Positions 8,048 to 17,198 are shown, counted from the first letter of the stretch. The stretch: 64,000 nucleotides of DNA from Pelagimonas sp. (GCA_025210345.1 JAOARX010000031.1:1-64000); one strand, 5' to 3'. A program made the numbers and translations. The notes: generated from the letters alone by a model not told the origin.

Positions 8048-8968
8048 ATGGATACGCGCAAAATCACTCTTCTGGGAATCCCGATGGATTCGGGAAAGAC
8101 CCGTCAGGGCTGTATCATGGGGCCAGATGCCTATCGTGTTGCGGGGCTTTCCCGCGCGCTGGGCGATTTGGGTTTTGAGGTGGCCGATATGGGCAATGTG
8201 GTGCCCGACGCCTGCGATACGCCCGAGCACAGCCATTTGGTTGATCTTCCCAAGTGCATTGGATGGACCCGGGCCATTCAACGCAACGCCCATCAGGCCG
8301 CCCAGATGGGCCTGCCCATCTTCATGGGAGGGGATCACGCCCTGTCGATGGGCAGTGTGACCGGAATGGCCCGCGTGGCGCAAGAGCGCGACAAGCCCTT
8401 GTTTGTCCTCTGGCTTGATGCGCATTCTGACATTCACACACCACAAAGCACCGATAGCGGCAATCTGCACGGGACACCGGTTGCCTATTTCACCGGCCAG
8501 CCGGGATTTGACGCCTTTCCCCGTGTGATCCCTTCGGTCCCCACGCGGAATGTGGGGATGATTGGCCTGAGGTCTGTTGATCCGGCCGAGCATGAGATTC
8601 TTAACCAAACTGATGTGTTCCTGGCCGATATGCGCAGCATCGACGAACATGGCATCAAAGCGCCGCTTTTGTCCTTTTTGGACCGGGTGCGGCAGGCGGA
8701 CGGGATGCTGCATGTCTCTTTGGACGTGGACTTTCTGGACCCGTCTGTTGCACCTGCGGTGGGCACGACGGTCCCCGGAGGCGCCACCGAGCGTGAGGCG
8801 CATCTGGTGATGGAGCTTCTTCATGAAAGCGGGCTGGTGTGTTCGCTGGATCTCGTGGAGCTCAACCCGTTCCTTGACGATCGGGGGCGCACCGCAAAGC
8901 TGATGGTGGACCTGGCGGCCTCTTTGATGGGGCGGCGCGTGTTTGATCGTCCGACCCGGAGCCATTGA
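8048..8968 (+). CDS. rocF: Arginase
   Basis: Arginase hydrolyses L-arginine to ornithine and urea. The 306-residue protein carries the three manganese-site motifs of the ureohydrolase family in order: GGDHALSMGS, LDAHSDIHTP and SLDVDFLDPS, plus the start LLGIPMDSGKTRQG typical of arginases rather than agmatinases. Length is normal. The next gene is ornithine cyclodeaminase, so the pair takes arginine to proline. The 178 bp between the two genes hold no supported gene. Confidence 0.92.
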   Translation: MDTRKITLLGIPMDSGKTRQGCIMGPDAYRVAGLSRALGDLGFEVADMGNVVPDACDTPEHSHLVDLPKCIGWTRAIQRNAHQAAQMGLPIFMGGDHALSMGSVTGMARVAQERDKPLFVLWLDAHSDIHTPQSTDSGNLHGTPVAYFTGQPGFDAFPRVIPSVPTRNVGMIGLRSVDPAEHEILNQTDVFLADMRSIDEHGIKAPLLSFLDRVRQADGMLHVSLDVDFLDPSVAPAVGTTVPGGATEREAHLVMELLHESGLVCSLDLVELNPFLDDRGRTAKLMVDLAASLMGRRVFDRPTRSH

Positions 8969-9146
8969 TGCGCGCGCCGCAAGCCCCGTCATGGGTGATG
9001 ATCCACCCGCTTTTTGCCCGGAACCTGGATCAGCGCGCAAGGATTGCGCAAGGCACCACCTTGCGGTCCCTGTCCGCGCCGCCCCCTGAGACCGCCGCTG
9101 GATCGTTGCGGAGTACGTTTATCTTTCACGACGTTAGGAGGTTACC

Positions 9147-10211
9147 ATGAGCACCCCGTCACAGCCTTCGGAAAAGGCTCTTGTTCCCTTTGTCTCCGTC
9201 GATCACATGATGCAACTGGTGCATCATATCGGCCTGGAAGCCATGATCACAGGCATCGCCAAAGACATCGAAGCCGATTTCAAACGCTGGGAAGCCTTTG
9301 ACAAAACGCCGCGTGTGCCTGCGCACTCGCCGCATGGTGTGATTGAACTGATGCCCACGTCGGACGGCGAAGCCTATGGGTTCAAATATGTGAACGGCCA
9401 CCCCAAGAACACCAAAGAGGGACTGCAAACCGTCACGGCTTTTGGTCTTTTGGCCGATGTCTACACCGGCTATCCGACGCTATTGACCGAGATGACCCTG
9501 CTGACCGCCTTGCGGACTGCAGCGACCTCGGCCCTGGTGGGATCATATCTGGCCCCCAAAGGCGCGACCACCATGGCGATGATCGGCAACGGCGCGCAGT
9601 CTGAGTTTCAGTGCCTCGCGTTCAAGGCCATCTGCGGTGTGACCTCGGTCAGGCTGTATGACACGGATCCGCAGGCGACGGCCAAATGCGCCGAAAACCT
9701 TGTGGGTCACGGTCTGAGTGTGGTGTCCTGCAAGACCGCCGAAGAGGCGATCGAAGGCGCGCAGATCATCACGACCTGCACCGCGGACAAACGCAACGCG
9801 ACGATCCTGACCGACAACATGATCGGGGCCGGTGTCCATATCAACGCCATCGGCGGCGACTGCCCCGGCAAGACCGAATTGCACCGGGATATCCTGTTGC
9901 GGTCGGATATTTTCGTGGAATACCCCGAACAAACCCGAATCGAAGGCGAAATTCAGGTTCTGGATGCGGACCATCCGGTGATTGAACTGTGGCAGGTCAT
10001 GCAGGGGCGCGCATCGGGGCGTGTGAGCGACAAACAGATCACCCTGTTTGATTCAGTGGGCTTTGCCATCGAAGACTTCTCGGCCCTGCGCTATGTAAAA
10101 TCGGCCATCGAGGGGACCCGCTTTTTCGAGCCCCTCGATATGCTGGCCGATCCGGATGATCCGCGCGATCTGTTCGGCATGCTTGCGCGGGCGGCCCCGG
10201 TCACGCGCTGA
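9147..10211 (+). CDS. ocd: Ornithine cyclodeaminase
   Basis: The 354-residue enzyme converts L-ornithine to L-proline and ammonia using bound NAD+. It matches the OCD/mu-crystallin family with the Rossmann segment MAMIGNGAQSEFQ, the GLQTVTAFGLLADVYTGYP stretch near the substrate pocket and INAIGGDCPGKTEL. A perfect AGGAGG (9136-9141) precedes the ATG. Downstream of arginase, it completes an arginine-to-proline route. The stop abuts that of the converging glycerol kinase gene with no spacer. Confidence 0.93.
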   Translation: MSTPSQPSEKALVPFVSVDHMMQLVHHIGLEAMITGIAKDIEADFKRWEAFDKTPRVPAHSPHGVIELMPTSDGEAYGFKYVNGHPKNTKEGLQTVTAFGLLADVYTGYPTLLTEMTLLTALRTAATSALVGSYLAPKGATTMAMIGNGAQSEFQCLAFKAICGVTSVRLYDTDPQATAKCAENLVGHGLSVVSCKTAEEAIEGAQIITTCTADKRNATILTDNMIGAGVHINAIGGDCPGKTELHRDILLRSDIFVEYPEQTRIEGEIQVLDADHPVIELWQVMQGRASGRVSDKQITLFDSVGFAIEDFSALRYVKSAIEGTRFFEPLDMLADPDDPRDLFGMLARAAPVTR

Positions 10212-11696
10212 TCAGACCGCCTGCGCCGCCTCAACGGCGCGCTTCCAACCTGCATATCGGGACTGGCGCGTCGCGTCGTTCATGTCGGGGGCGAAGCTGC
10301 GCGCCAGCGCCCAGTCCTTTGCAAAGGCCTGTTGGTCAGGATAGATCCCGGCGCGTTGTCCCGCCAACCAGGCCGCGCCCACGGCGGTGGTCTCCAGGAT
10401 CTCAGGGCGATCAACGCGCGCATCCAAGATGTCGGACAGGAATTGCATCGCCCAGTTGCTGGCGCTCATGCCGCCATCGACACGCAGCGCCGCATCGCGG
10501 GACACCCCCCAATCGGCCTGCATCGCCTCAAGCAGATCCCGCGTCTGGTAGCCCACGCTTTCCAGGGCTGCGCGGGCCATTTCGGCCGGGCCTGTGCCGC
10601 GTGTCAGGCCGAAAACAGCCCCGCGGCAATGGGGATTCCAATAGGGCGCGCCCAGACCGGTGAAGGCGGGGACCAGGATCACGTTCTGGGCAGGGTCTGC
10701 GGCCTGCGCCAAGTCCTGCGTTTCACGTGCATCCGATATGATGCCCAACCCATCGCGCAGCCACTGCACCACCGCCCCGGCAATAAAGATTGAGCCTTCA
10801 AGCGCATAAGTCGCTTTGCCATCAAGCTGATAGGCGATGGTGGTCAACAGGCGGTTTTGCGACGCAACGGGGGTGTCGCCCGTGTTCATCAGCGCAAAGC
10901 ACCCTGTGCCATAGGTCGATTTCATCATGCCCGGCTCAAAACAAGCCTGTCCGATCGTGGCCGCCTGCTGATCACCGGCGACGCCCAGGATCGGGATCTC
11001 GGCGCCGAACAGATCGAGTTTGGTGACACCAAAATCCGCGGCGCAATCCAGAACCTCTGGCAACAGCGACATGGGCACGTTCAAGAGATCGCACATTTCC
11101 CGCGACCATTGCCCAGATCGGATGTCATACAGCATCGTACGTGCGGCATTTGTCGCATCTGTCACGTGACGTTCACCCCCTGTCAGATGCCAGATCAGCC
11201 AGCTGTCGACCGTCCCAAAGGCCAGCTCTCCGCGTTCGGCACGTGTACGCGCGCCTTCGACATTGTCGAGAATCCAGCTGAGTTTTGTTCCGCTGAAGTA
11301 AGGATCCAAAAGCAGACCGGTCAGGTGGCTCACACGGGGCTCATGGCCCGCGTCTTTGAGCGCCGCACAGATATCCGACGTCCGTCGGTCCTGCCAGACA
11401 ATGGCATTGTAGAGGGGCGCGCCCGTAGCACGGTCCCACACCACCGTGGTTTCACGCTGGTTGGTGATACCGATCGCACAAACATCGCCAGCAGCAAGGC
11501 CCGCTGTTTTCAGGGCCTGACGGCAGGTCCGAAGGGTGGTGTTCAAGAGGTCGGCGGGATCATGCTCAACCCAGCCCGAATCCGGAAAATACTGTTCAAA
11601 TTCCTCCTGAGCGACGGCCGAAATCTGTAGATTCTTATCAAAGATTATCGCCCGACTGGATGTCGTCCCCTGGTCGATCGCCAAAACGTGACCCAT
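10212..11696 (-). CDS. glpK: Glycerol kinase
   Basis: GlpK phosphorylates glycerol to glycerol 3-phosphate. The 494-residue protein begins [18 protein letters not shown] (phosphate-1 motif of the FGGY kinases) and contains [10 protein letters not shown], the [12 protein letters not shown] segment and [10 protein letters not shown]. The start at 11696 follows GGGGAGGAA; upstream codons do not match the family. No glpF, glpD or glpR is in the window, so it appears as a single-gene unit. Confidence 0.95.
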   Translation of the reverse strand: MGHVLAIDQGTTSSRAIIFDKNLQISAVAQEEFEQYFPDSGWVEHDPADLLNTTLRTCRQALKTAGLAAGDVCAIGITNQRETTVVWDRATGAPLYNAIVWQDRRTSDICAALKDAGHEPRVSHLTGLLLDPYFSGTKLSWILDNVEGARTRAERGELAFGTVDSWLIWHLTGGERHVTDATNAARTMLYDIRSGQWSREMCDLLNVPMSLLPEVLDCAADFGVTKLDLFGAEIPILGVAGDQQAATIGQACFEPGMMKSTYGTGCFALMNTGDTPVASQNRLLTTIAYQLDGKATYALEGSIFIAGAVVQWLRDGLGIISDARETQDLAQAADPAQNVILVPAFTGLGAPYWNPHCRGAVFGLTRGTGPAEMARAALESVGYQTRDLLEAMQADWGVSRDAALRVDGGMSASNWAMQFLSDILDARVDRPEILETTAVGAAWLAGQRAGIYPDQQAFAKDWALARSFAPDMNDATRQSRYAGWKRAVEAAQAV

Positions 11697-12218
11697 TCTT
11701 TCCTCCCCGATGTTTGCGCCAACACACCTGATTTTTCTCGAAAATTCAAGGGCTACGCGGCCTCTGACGCAGCAATGGCTATCCCATGGTTGGAAAAGAA
11801 GTGTTGAATTTGGGCGCTTTTCGCAACATGGTGCAACAATCGACGAGTGTAGTGAAAACTTCATGCATGTGTCGCTGTTTTAATTTTTCTTTTATTTCAA
11901 TTTGTTGTAGGTTATTGTGCAGGTGCAGAAAATGTTCGAAATAAAATACTCATTTTATCTATCTACGGATGCTGTAAAATGTGATCGAGGGGCGAGAATC
12001 GTCACGGATTTCAAGAACTGATTCTCATTTGTATGCGGAGTGATGCGCGTGTGTTTCCACGAGTGATGTTTGGGGCGTCCTCTGTCATGAGGACAAATTA
12101 AGTGGTGTTTGATACCGCGCGAAATTAAGGGTTGGGGATACCTTCGATTTTCGAAGGTGTTGACGCGTCGTACTGGATGTGCGGTCGCGTCGACAAGCCA
12201 TCGAGAGGCATTGAGACT
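11697..12218. promoter_or_regulatory. Long AT-rich leader between glpK and the glycosyltransferase
   Basis: This 522-bp spacer is clearly richer in A and T than the rest of the window, above all around 11880-12130. It must hold the glpK promoter and the promoter of the divergent priming glycosyltransferase. It contains three perfect dyads: GAGAATC/GATTCTC (11994-12000, 12020-12026), GTCCTC/GAGGAC (12077-12082, 12089-12094) and ACCTTCGA/TCGAAGGT (12140-12147, 12151-12158). The last lies 60 bp before the glycosyltransferase ATG and could be a hairpin or operator. No riboswitch class was recognised. Confidence 0.5.
11932..12021 (+). CDS. Possible 29-residue leader ORF
   Basis: ATG at 11932 is preceded by AGGTG at a suitable distance and opens 29 codons ending TGA at 12019-12021, inside the right arm of the 11994-12026 dyad. 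The product starts MFEIKYSFYL and matches nothing I know. Coding is not proven; it could be a chance ORF in the leader. Confidence 0.2.
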   Translation: MFEIKYSFYLSTDAVKCDRGARIVTDFKN

Positions 12219-12878
12219 ATGATTATTGGGTCGCAAAATATTGAGAACGGGTTAAAGCCCGTATCGCCCGTAAGGAAACGGGCATCACGTGGGATTGTGT
12301 TTACCGCGTCTAAACGCGCGACGGACATCCTGTTCAGCTTGGTACTGTTGCCATTTCTAGCCGTCATTTGTGTCGTGCTGCTGCTGCTGAATCCCTTCTA
12401 TAACAAGGGCAAGCTGTTCTTTATTCAGCGGCGCATGGGGCGGGATTGCAAGCCGTTCAACGCCATTAAATTCCGCAGCATGACCGATGTGCCAAAGGTC
12501 AGCCGGTCTGCGAATTGCCCGCTTGAAGTGGATCGTATCACGCCTTTGGGTGGATTCTTGCGCAAGTCTCGCATTGATGAGCTGCCACAGATCTTGAATG
12601 TTTTCCGCGGCGACATGAGCCTGATTGGCCCGCGCCCGGACTATTATGACCACGCGATCCAGTTCCTTGAAGAGGTGCGCGGCTATCGTGATCGTCATGC
12701 GGTTCGACCGGGTATCAGTGGTCTTGCACAGACCGAACTGGGATACATCGAAGGCGTCGAGGCCACCCGCCGCAAGGTTCTGGCTGATATGTATTATATC
12801 AACAACGCCGGTTTCATGCTTGAGGCGTGGATCTTTTGGCGCACGATCGCTGTTGTGGTGCGCCGCGCCGGATCGTGA
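12219..12878 (+). CDS. Priming sugar transferase for exopolysaccharide
   Basis: The 219-residue protein is a short-form bacterial sugar transferase (ExoY/WcaJ C-terminal domain) that transfers a hexose-1-phosphate to undecaprenyl phosphate. Features: KRATDIL at the start of the catalytic domain, one hydrophobic membrane hairpin (VLLPFLAVICVVLLLL), FIQRRMGRDCKPFNAIKFRSM, SRIDELPQILNVFRGDMSLIGPRPD, and RPGISGLAQ. The ATG at 12219 is preferred; an in-frame TTG at 12132 would add 29 residues without family support. It lies divergent from Wza-like and epimerase genes and probably starts assembly of the same polymer. Confidence 0.9.
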   Translation: MIIGSQNIENGLKPVSPVRKRASRGIVFTASKRATDILFSLVLLPFLAVICVVLLLLNPFYNKGKLFFIQRRMGRDCKPFNAIKFRSMTDVPKVSRSANCPLEVDRITPLGGFLRKSRIDELPQILNVFRGDMSLIGPRPDYYDHAIQFLEEVRGYRDRHAVRPGISGLAQTELGYIEGVEATRRKVLADMYYINNAGFMLEAWIFWRTIAVVVRRAGS

Positions 12879-12916
12879 TCACGCGTCAGACTGCGCGGAC
12901 GCAACGTCAATAGGGG

Positions 12917-12946
12917 ATGGCCGGGCAGTGTTGCTTGGCCATTTTA
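12917..12946 (+). terminator. Terminator after the sugar transferase
   Basis: ATGGCC (12917-12922) pairs with GGCCAT (12937-12942), followed by TTT and a further TTTT at 12949-12952. It lies 39 bp after the sugar-transferase stop and touches the end of the converging phosphoesterase gene. Confidence 0.5.
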
Positions 12947-13702
12947 CGTTTTGCTGTTCAGGAACGTGACGTTGCCTGTCGTGATATGCGCAGCCGTTAG
13001 GCAGCCGGTGGCATAGGCGCCCGTATCCACCGAAATCCGCCCTTGGGCCACCTGGGGAATGTCGACGATGGTGTGTCCATGGACCACCCATTGGCCATCC
13101 GTGCGTGGTTTGCGCCGGAATTTTGGATGTCCCCACGTCATGACATCCTTGGATTGGTCGCGCATGGGCACATCTGGGTCTGCGCCGGCATGGACCACAT
13201 GCACATTGCCAGAACACCATTGATATGGTCGCTGTTTGAGCCACGCGATCAGGGGCTGACCCATGTTTTCGATCAGCTCATCGCGTACCTCTTCAAGATC
13301 GCGGCTTTGCCCCGTGGAAATGCCATAGCTTGCGAGGGTCTGTAGCCCACCGTGCCGCAGCCAGCGATCTCCGGTTGCTTTTGGATCGCGTAGGAAGCTC
13401 AACAACATTTCTTCATGGTTTCCGATCAAACAGATCAGGCGGTCAGGGGCATGGGTTGTCAGACGCATCAAACCGCGCAAAACCTGTGCAGAATGTTCGC
13501 CGCGATCGACATAGTCCCCGACAAAGATGATCTTGGGCTTTGCGGTAATCAGCTGGATGCGTTCAAGCAAAATGCGCACCACCTCAACCGAGCCATGAAT
13601 ATCACCAATGACAAAAAAATCTTCGTCAGGCAGGACTTCGGCGTTGAAGGGCTCAGAGCCTTCGGCTTTCCTAGGGGGGGGTGGTTTTTTAAACCAACGC
13701 AT
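12944..13702 (-). CDS. Metallophosphoesterase, serine/threonine phosphatase type
   Basis: The 252-residue protein has the calcineurin-like metal motifs GDIHG, GDYVDRG and GNHEEM, and later HAGADP and HGH, the layout of bacterial PPP-family protein phosphatases and Ap4A-hydrolase relatives. The N-terminus (KKPPPPRKAEG) is proline-rich and basic. It lies downstream of the Wza-like gene on the same strand, across a 94-bp hairpin-containing gap, within the exopolysaccharide locus. Dephosphorylation of a Tyr/Ser/Thr site controlling polymer export is possible but inferred from position only. Confidence 0.85.
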   Translation of the reverse strand: MRWFKKPPPPRKAEGSEPFNAEVLPDEDFFVIGDIHGSVEVVRILLERIQLITAKPKIIFVGDYVDRGEHSAQVLRGLMRLTTHAPDRLICLIGNHEEMLLSFLRDPKATGDRWLRHGGLQTLASYGISTGQSRDLEEVRDELIENMGQPLIAWLKQRPYQWCSGNVHVVHAGADPDVPMRDQSKDVMTWGHPKFRRKPRTDGQWVVHGHTIVDIPQVAQGRISVDTGAYATGCLTAAHITTGNVTFLNSKT

Positions 13703-13758
13703 CGTGTATCGGCTCCACCATCAAACCAGATTAATTTCTAATGTAGATAGTGGTGGGC

Positions 13759-13790
13759 TGGCGGGCGTGGCAAGAGGGAGCCGCCCGCCA
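13759..13790 (-). terminator. Hairpin after the Wza-like gene
   Basis: TGGCGGGC (13759-13766) pairs with GCCCGCCA (13783-13790), with an inner GGC/GCC stem. It begins 6 bp past the Wza-like stop on the minus strand. No T-tract follows directly, so it may attenuate readthrough into the phosphoesterase gene instead of ending transcription fully. Confidence 0.45.
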
Positions 13791-13796
13791 ATTAAA

Positions 13797-15152
13797 TCAC
13801 ATTGCAGATCTTTCGGCTGCACGCAGCAGCGACGGGAAGGCCTGTTGCAGCGCACGGCTCCATTTGGTGATGGGCTGCTCTTCGACAAAAACCACGTCGT
13901 TCGGGCGCATTTCGAACTTGGTCGCCAGCACCACGTCCGCCGCATTGCGCGCGTCCAGATGGTAGGCCGTGACAGCACCGCTTACCGAATCCGTTTCCCG
14001 CAGAACGTAGATTTCCGAAGGATCACCTGTGGTGGTGTCGAACCCACCCTGCCCATAGAGAACATCGGCCAGGTTGGACTGACGATCATAGGGCAGCGGT
14101 ACGCGCGATTGGTCGTTTACTTCGCCGGTCAGATACACAAAGTCACGGTCTTCGGATCCAAGTTTCTGGCGAAGCTCGAAAATGCGGCGCTGTTCGTCCA
14201 AGGCGCTGCGGCGGATGCCGATCTCGGTTGAAAGGGCCTGAAGTGCACTTGACCGGGTCGAGCTGCGCAGGGCGATGACGTCAAGTTGCGCTTTGTAATA
14301 GGTCAATGCACGATCAAGATCATAGCTGGTGTCGACGAATACGGCGTCACCATTTTGCAAAATGCGATTTTGCAGGTCAGCACGGGCGCGGAACATCTTG
14401 ACCGGGATCTGATACAGGGTGCCCTCGCGGAAAATGCGGATCGACGCAAAGTCTTCGTCGCGCAATGTCAGACCACCAGCAGCCGTCAGCGCATCGCTTA
14501 ATGTCAGTCGGTTCAGGGTGATCGGAACGAGGGTCTCGCTCTTGACTGCGCCACCGATGGCAACGCGCTGCGAGTTGAACTCGGCCACTTCAAGGCTGAA
14601 GGTCGGGTCCAACTGGTTGCGCACCAAGGCCTGGAATACCACATCTTCGGCTTCTTGCAGGGTCAGACCAGCAACCGAGATTGCTTCGATGTTTGGAATG
14701 GCAATCGTGCCGCCATCGCGCACGGTATAGCCTTGGCGCTGGTTTTGAGAGGCAAGCAGCCCGGACAGTTGTTCAACCGTGGACGAGGGGCTTTTGGTGG
14801 CTAGCAGCAGAACATCCCCGACTCCGATGCGATACGGTGTGGGCGGGGTTTCCGGAAGCGGGCGGAATTCCAGCTCTTCACGGTTCTCAGACGGCAAAAA
14901 CGGCTGTGCAGGCAAAGCTCCGGCACCCGGAGTGCTCGAGGCGTTGCTTGCCGCAGCATAAAACACCGCGGGCAGCGATTTGGGCGTGTAAGCCGTAGAG
15001 TTTGCGGATGCCACGGTCTGCGCGTTCATCTCGACCACCGATACCGGCATTTCGCCTGTACGATCTTTGATCGAGGGGCTGTTATAGCTGACTCCGCAGC
15101 CAGAAACGCCAGCGACGAGACAAGAAAAGGCGATACCTTTCAGGATATTCAA
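13797..15152 (-). CDS. Wza-like polysaccharide export outer-membrane lipoprotein
   Basis: The 451-residue protein exports polysaccharide across the outer membrane. A lipoprotein signal peptide ends at the lipobox VSGC (cysteine near residue 18). A poly-export domain follows (YRIGVGDVLLLATKSPS, about 105-200: GGTIAIPNIEAISVAGLTLQEAE), then SLBB-type repeats (ITLNRLTLSDALTAAGGL; VYLTGEVNDQSRVPL). The start is TTG at 15152, because GAGGGA lies just upstream and the signal peptide begins there. It is somewhat longer than E. coli Wza. No Wzc kinase, polymerase or flippase is in the window. Confidence 0.88.
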   Translation of the reverse strand: MNILKGIAFSCLVAGVSGCGVSYNSPSIKDRTGEMPVSVVEMNAQTVASANSTAYTPKSLPAVFYAAASNASSTPGAGALPAQPFLPSENREELEFRPLPETPPTPYRIGVGDVLLLATKSPSSTVEQLSGLLASQNQRQGYTVRDGGTIAIPNIEAISVAGLTLQEAEDVVFQALVRNQLDPTFSLEVAEFNSQRVAIGGAVKSETLVPITLNRLTLSDALTAAGGLTLRDEDFASIRIFREGTLYQIPVKMFRARADLQNRILQNGDAVFVDTSYDLDRALTYYKAQLDVIALRSSTRSSALQALSTEIGIRRSALDEQRRIFELRQKLGSEDRDFVYLTGEVNDQSRVPLPYDRQSNLADVLYGQGGFDTTTGDPSEIYVLRETDSVSGAVTAYHLDARNAADVVLATKFEMRPNDVVFVEEQPITKWSRALQQAFPSLLRAAERSAM

Positions 15153-15318
15153 AGCAAGTCCCTCAAGTTGATTGCCACAGGGGCAATGCAATGATTTTCG
15201 CGCCGGGGTTGATGCCTGCGCAGTTTTCAAAAGTGTTTACACAAATGCCCCCGTGTGGACGAGGTCTCAAAAACCAAGTGCCCTAGCTTTCGCAAGGACT
15301 ATGTATTTTCGCAACAGT

Positions 15319-16338
15319 TTATTTCTGAATGTTGTAGTAGTCCTTGTACCAGTCTACGAAATCTTGGACCCCTTCGCGAATGTCGGTTTCCGGCCGATAC
15401 CCCGTCAGGCTTGCCAAAAGAGAGGCTTCGGCCCAGGTGGCGGGCACATCCCCGGCTTGCATGTCCATGTAGTTCCGCTCGGTTTTTATGCCCAGCGCCT
15501 CTTCGATGGCCTCAACAAAGTCCAACAAGCGTACGGAATTTGAGTTGCCGATATTCACCACGCGGTGGGGCGCAACCGGCGAAAGACTATCGCCTTCGGG
15601 CACTTTGCCGTCTTCGGGCCGCTGTGGCACCGCTTCGAACATCAGCAAACGGATGGCACGCACCAGGTCATCAATGTAGGTGAAATCGCGGAACATGTCG
15701 CCGTGGTTGTAAACATCGATTGGCTTGCCCTCTAGCGTCGCTTTGACGAATTTGAACAGCGCCATGTCTGGGCGCCCCCAAGGACCATATACGGTGAAAA
15801 AGCGGAACATCGTGGTCGGCAGATCATAGAGATGGGCGTAAGAGTGGCCCATGGCCTCTGTCGCCTTTTTGGTGGCGGCGTAGATTGTCATGGGCGTATC
15901 CGCCTTGTCGGTCTCGCGAAAGGGCATTTCGGTATTGGCCCCATAGACCGATGAGGTCGAAGCCATCATCAGGTGGTCCACCTTATGGCGGCGCGCGGCT
16001 TCCATAATGTTGAAGGTGCCCATGACATTGGCATCGACATAGGCGCGCGGGTTTTCAAGGCTATAGCGCACCCCGGCCTGCGCGGCGAGGTGAACAATCA
16101 CATCGGGTTCAAACCCGTCGATCGCACGATCCACGGCATCACGATCTTCCAGCATGGCTTCGACCGCGCCAAACCCCGGTGATTGGCTGAGCATGGCGTG
16201 GCGGCGCTGTTTCAATGTGACGTCGTAGTAATCCGTCATCCCATCAAGGCCGAAAACTGTGTGACCTTCGGACAGCAACAGCTTTGACAGGTGATATCCG
16301 ATAAACCCGGCTGATCCGGTGACAAAAACGCGCGCCAT
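15319..16338 (-). CDS. UDP-glucuronate 4-epimerase-type sugar nucleotide epimerase
   Basis: The 339-residue extended short-chain dehydrogenase has the NAD motif VTGSAGFIGYHL, the catalytic STSSVYG and YAATKKA (Y-x3-K) motifs, and TMFRFFTVYGPWGRPDMA, which is typical of UDP-glucuronate/galacturonate epimerases (LspL/Cap type). It makes UDP-galacturonate or a related precursor. The ATG at 16338 starts right before the Rossmann motif. A 166-bp gap separates it from the Wza-like gene on the same strand, so they may have separate promoters. Confidence 0.87.
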   Translation of the reverse strand: MARVFVTGSAGFIGYHLSKLLLSEGHTVFGLDGMTDYYDVTLKQRRHAMLSQSPGFGAVEAMLEDRDAVDRAIDGFEPDVIVHLAAQAGVRYSLENPRAYVDANVMGTFNIMEAARRHKVDHLMMASTSSVYGANTEMPFRETDKADTPMTIYAATKKATEAMGHSYAHLYDLPTTMFRFFTVYGPWGRPDMALFKFVKATLEGKPIDVYNHGDMFRDFTYIDDLVRAIRLLMFEAVPQRPEDGKVPEGDSLSPVAPHRVVNIGNSNSVRLLDFVEAIEEALGIKTERNYMDMQAGDVPATWAEASLLASLTGYRPETDIREGVQDFVDWYKDYYNIQK

Positions 16339-16444
16339 GTGAGTGCCCTCTTCGGTTTGCCCCTGCATACCTGCCGAAGCTCTCCGGGGAAAGGTGCAAC
16401 GTGCGTGCAGATGCGACCCGATGGTTGGGCTTGGCTGGTTGGGC

Positions 16445-16481
16445 TTGACCGGGGATTGGCCCTGTGTACAATCCGTGTACA
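16445..16481 (+). promoter_or_regulatory. GntR promoter with overlapping operator
   Basis: TTGACC (16445-16450), a 16-bp spacer and TACAAT (16467-16472) form a sigma-70-type promoter. GTGTACA occurs twice, at 16464-16470 and 16475-16481, covering the -10 box and the expected start of transcription. The core TGTACA is itself a palindrome. The ATG of the GntR gene follows at 16494. The arrangement suggests autorepression by the encoded GntR protein. Confidence 0.65.
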
Positions 16482-16493
16482 AAGGAGAACCCC

Positions 16494-17198
16494 ATGCCCA
16501 ATGCAACCGCCCCAGCCACCAAGACCGATTGCCTTGAGGATCTAAAGCGCCGCATCTTGCGCATGGATCTGGCGCCGGGGGTCGAGTTGGACGAAACAAG
16601 ACTGGCAGCAGAATACCGATTGTCCCGAACGCCATTGCGCGAAGTGTATCAGACGCTTGCGGGCGAAGGGTATCTGCAACTGCAAAAGAACCGTGGCACG
16701 CGTGTGATGCCGATGGATCTGACGGTGACGCGCAGCTTTTTCCAGACAGCGCCATTTGTCCTGGCGACCATGGCACGCCTGGCTGCCGAAAACCGGACGC
16801 AGTCACAACTGGCCGAGCTGGACGTGTTGCAAGACGGATATGCCGCGTCAATCGATCTGGACGACCCGGCCGAATCCGCCCTGTGGGATCACCGTTTTCA
16901 TCTGCACATCGGTGAGATGGCGCACAACCCTTACCTGTTGCCCGCGTTGAACCGCCTGCTGATCGACCACACCCGCCTGTCACAGGCCTTTTTCAAGGTT
17001 AAGAAAAAGAAAGACAAAAAGCAGGTGCGCAAGACCATCCAACAGCACACCGCCATCGCCGAGGCCATTGCCTTGGGCAATGCAGAGCGCGCTGCAAACC
17101 AAAGCCTGCACCACTGGGAAACCTCGCGGTTGCAGATGGAACGGTTTGTGCATCCCGATCCGCTGCCGTTGGAGGTTGCGGTGCAGGCCCCCGTTTAA
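16494..17198 (+). CDS. GntR family regulator (FCD subfamily)
   Basis: The 234-residue protein has an N-terminal winged helix (LKRRILRMDLAPGVELDETRLAAEYRLSRTPLREVYQTLAGEGYLQL, about 12-65) and an FCD effector domain with candidate metal ligands in DHRFHLHIGEMAHNP and a later QQH. A lysine-rich patch (KVKKKKDKKQVRK, about 170-182) is unusual. The ATG at 16494 follows AAGGAG. Two GTGTACA copies overlap its promoter. The target beyond itself is unknown; neighbours are the epimerase and the copper genes. Its stop overlaps that of converging cueR by 4 bp. Confidence 0.87.
   Translation: MPNATAPATKTDCLEDLKRRILRMDLAPGVELDETRLAAEYRLSRTPLREVYQTLAGEGYLQLQKNRGTRVMPMDLTVTRSFFQTAPFVLATMARLAAENRTQSQLAELDVLQDGYAASIDLDDPAESALWDHRFHLHIGEMAHNPYLLPALNRLLIDHTRLSQAFFKVKKKKDKKQVRKTIQQHTAIAEAIALGNAERAANQSLHHWETSRLQMERFVHPDPLPLEVAVQAPV

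Noticed and set aside
8965-9150. 61-codon ORF between arginase and ornithine cyclodeaminase
   Set aside because: It overlaps both neighbours, has no ribosome-binding site of its own and no recognisable features.
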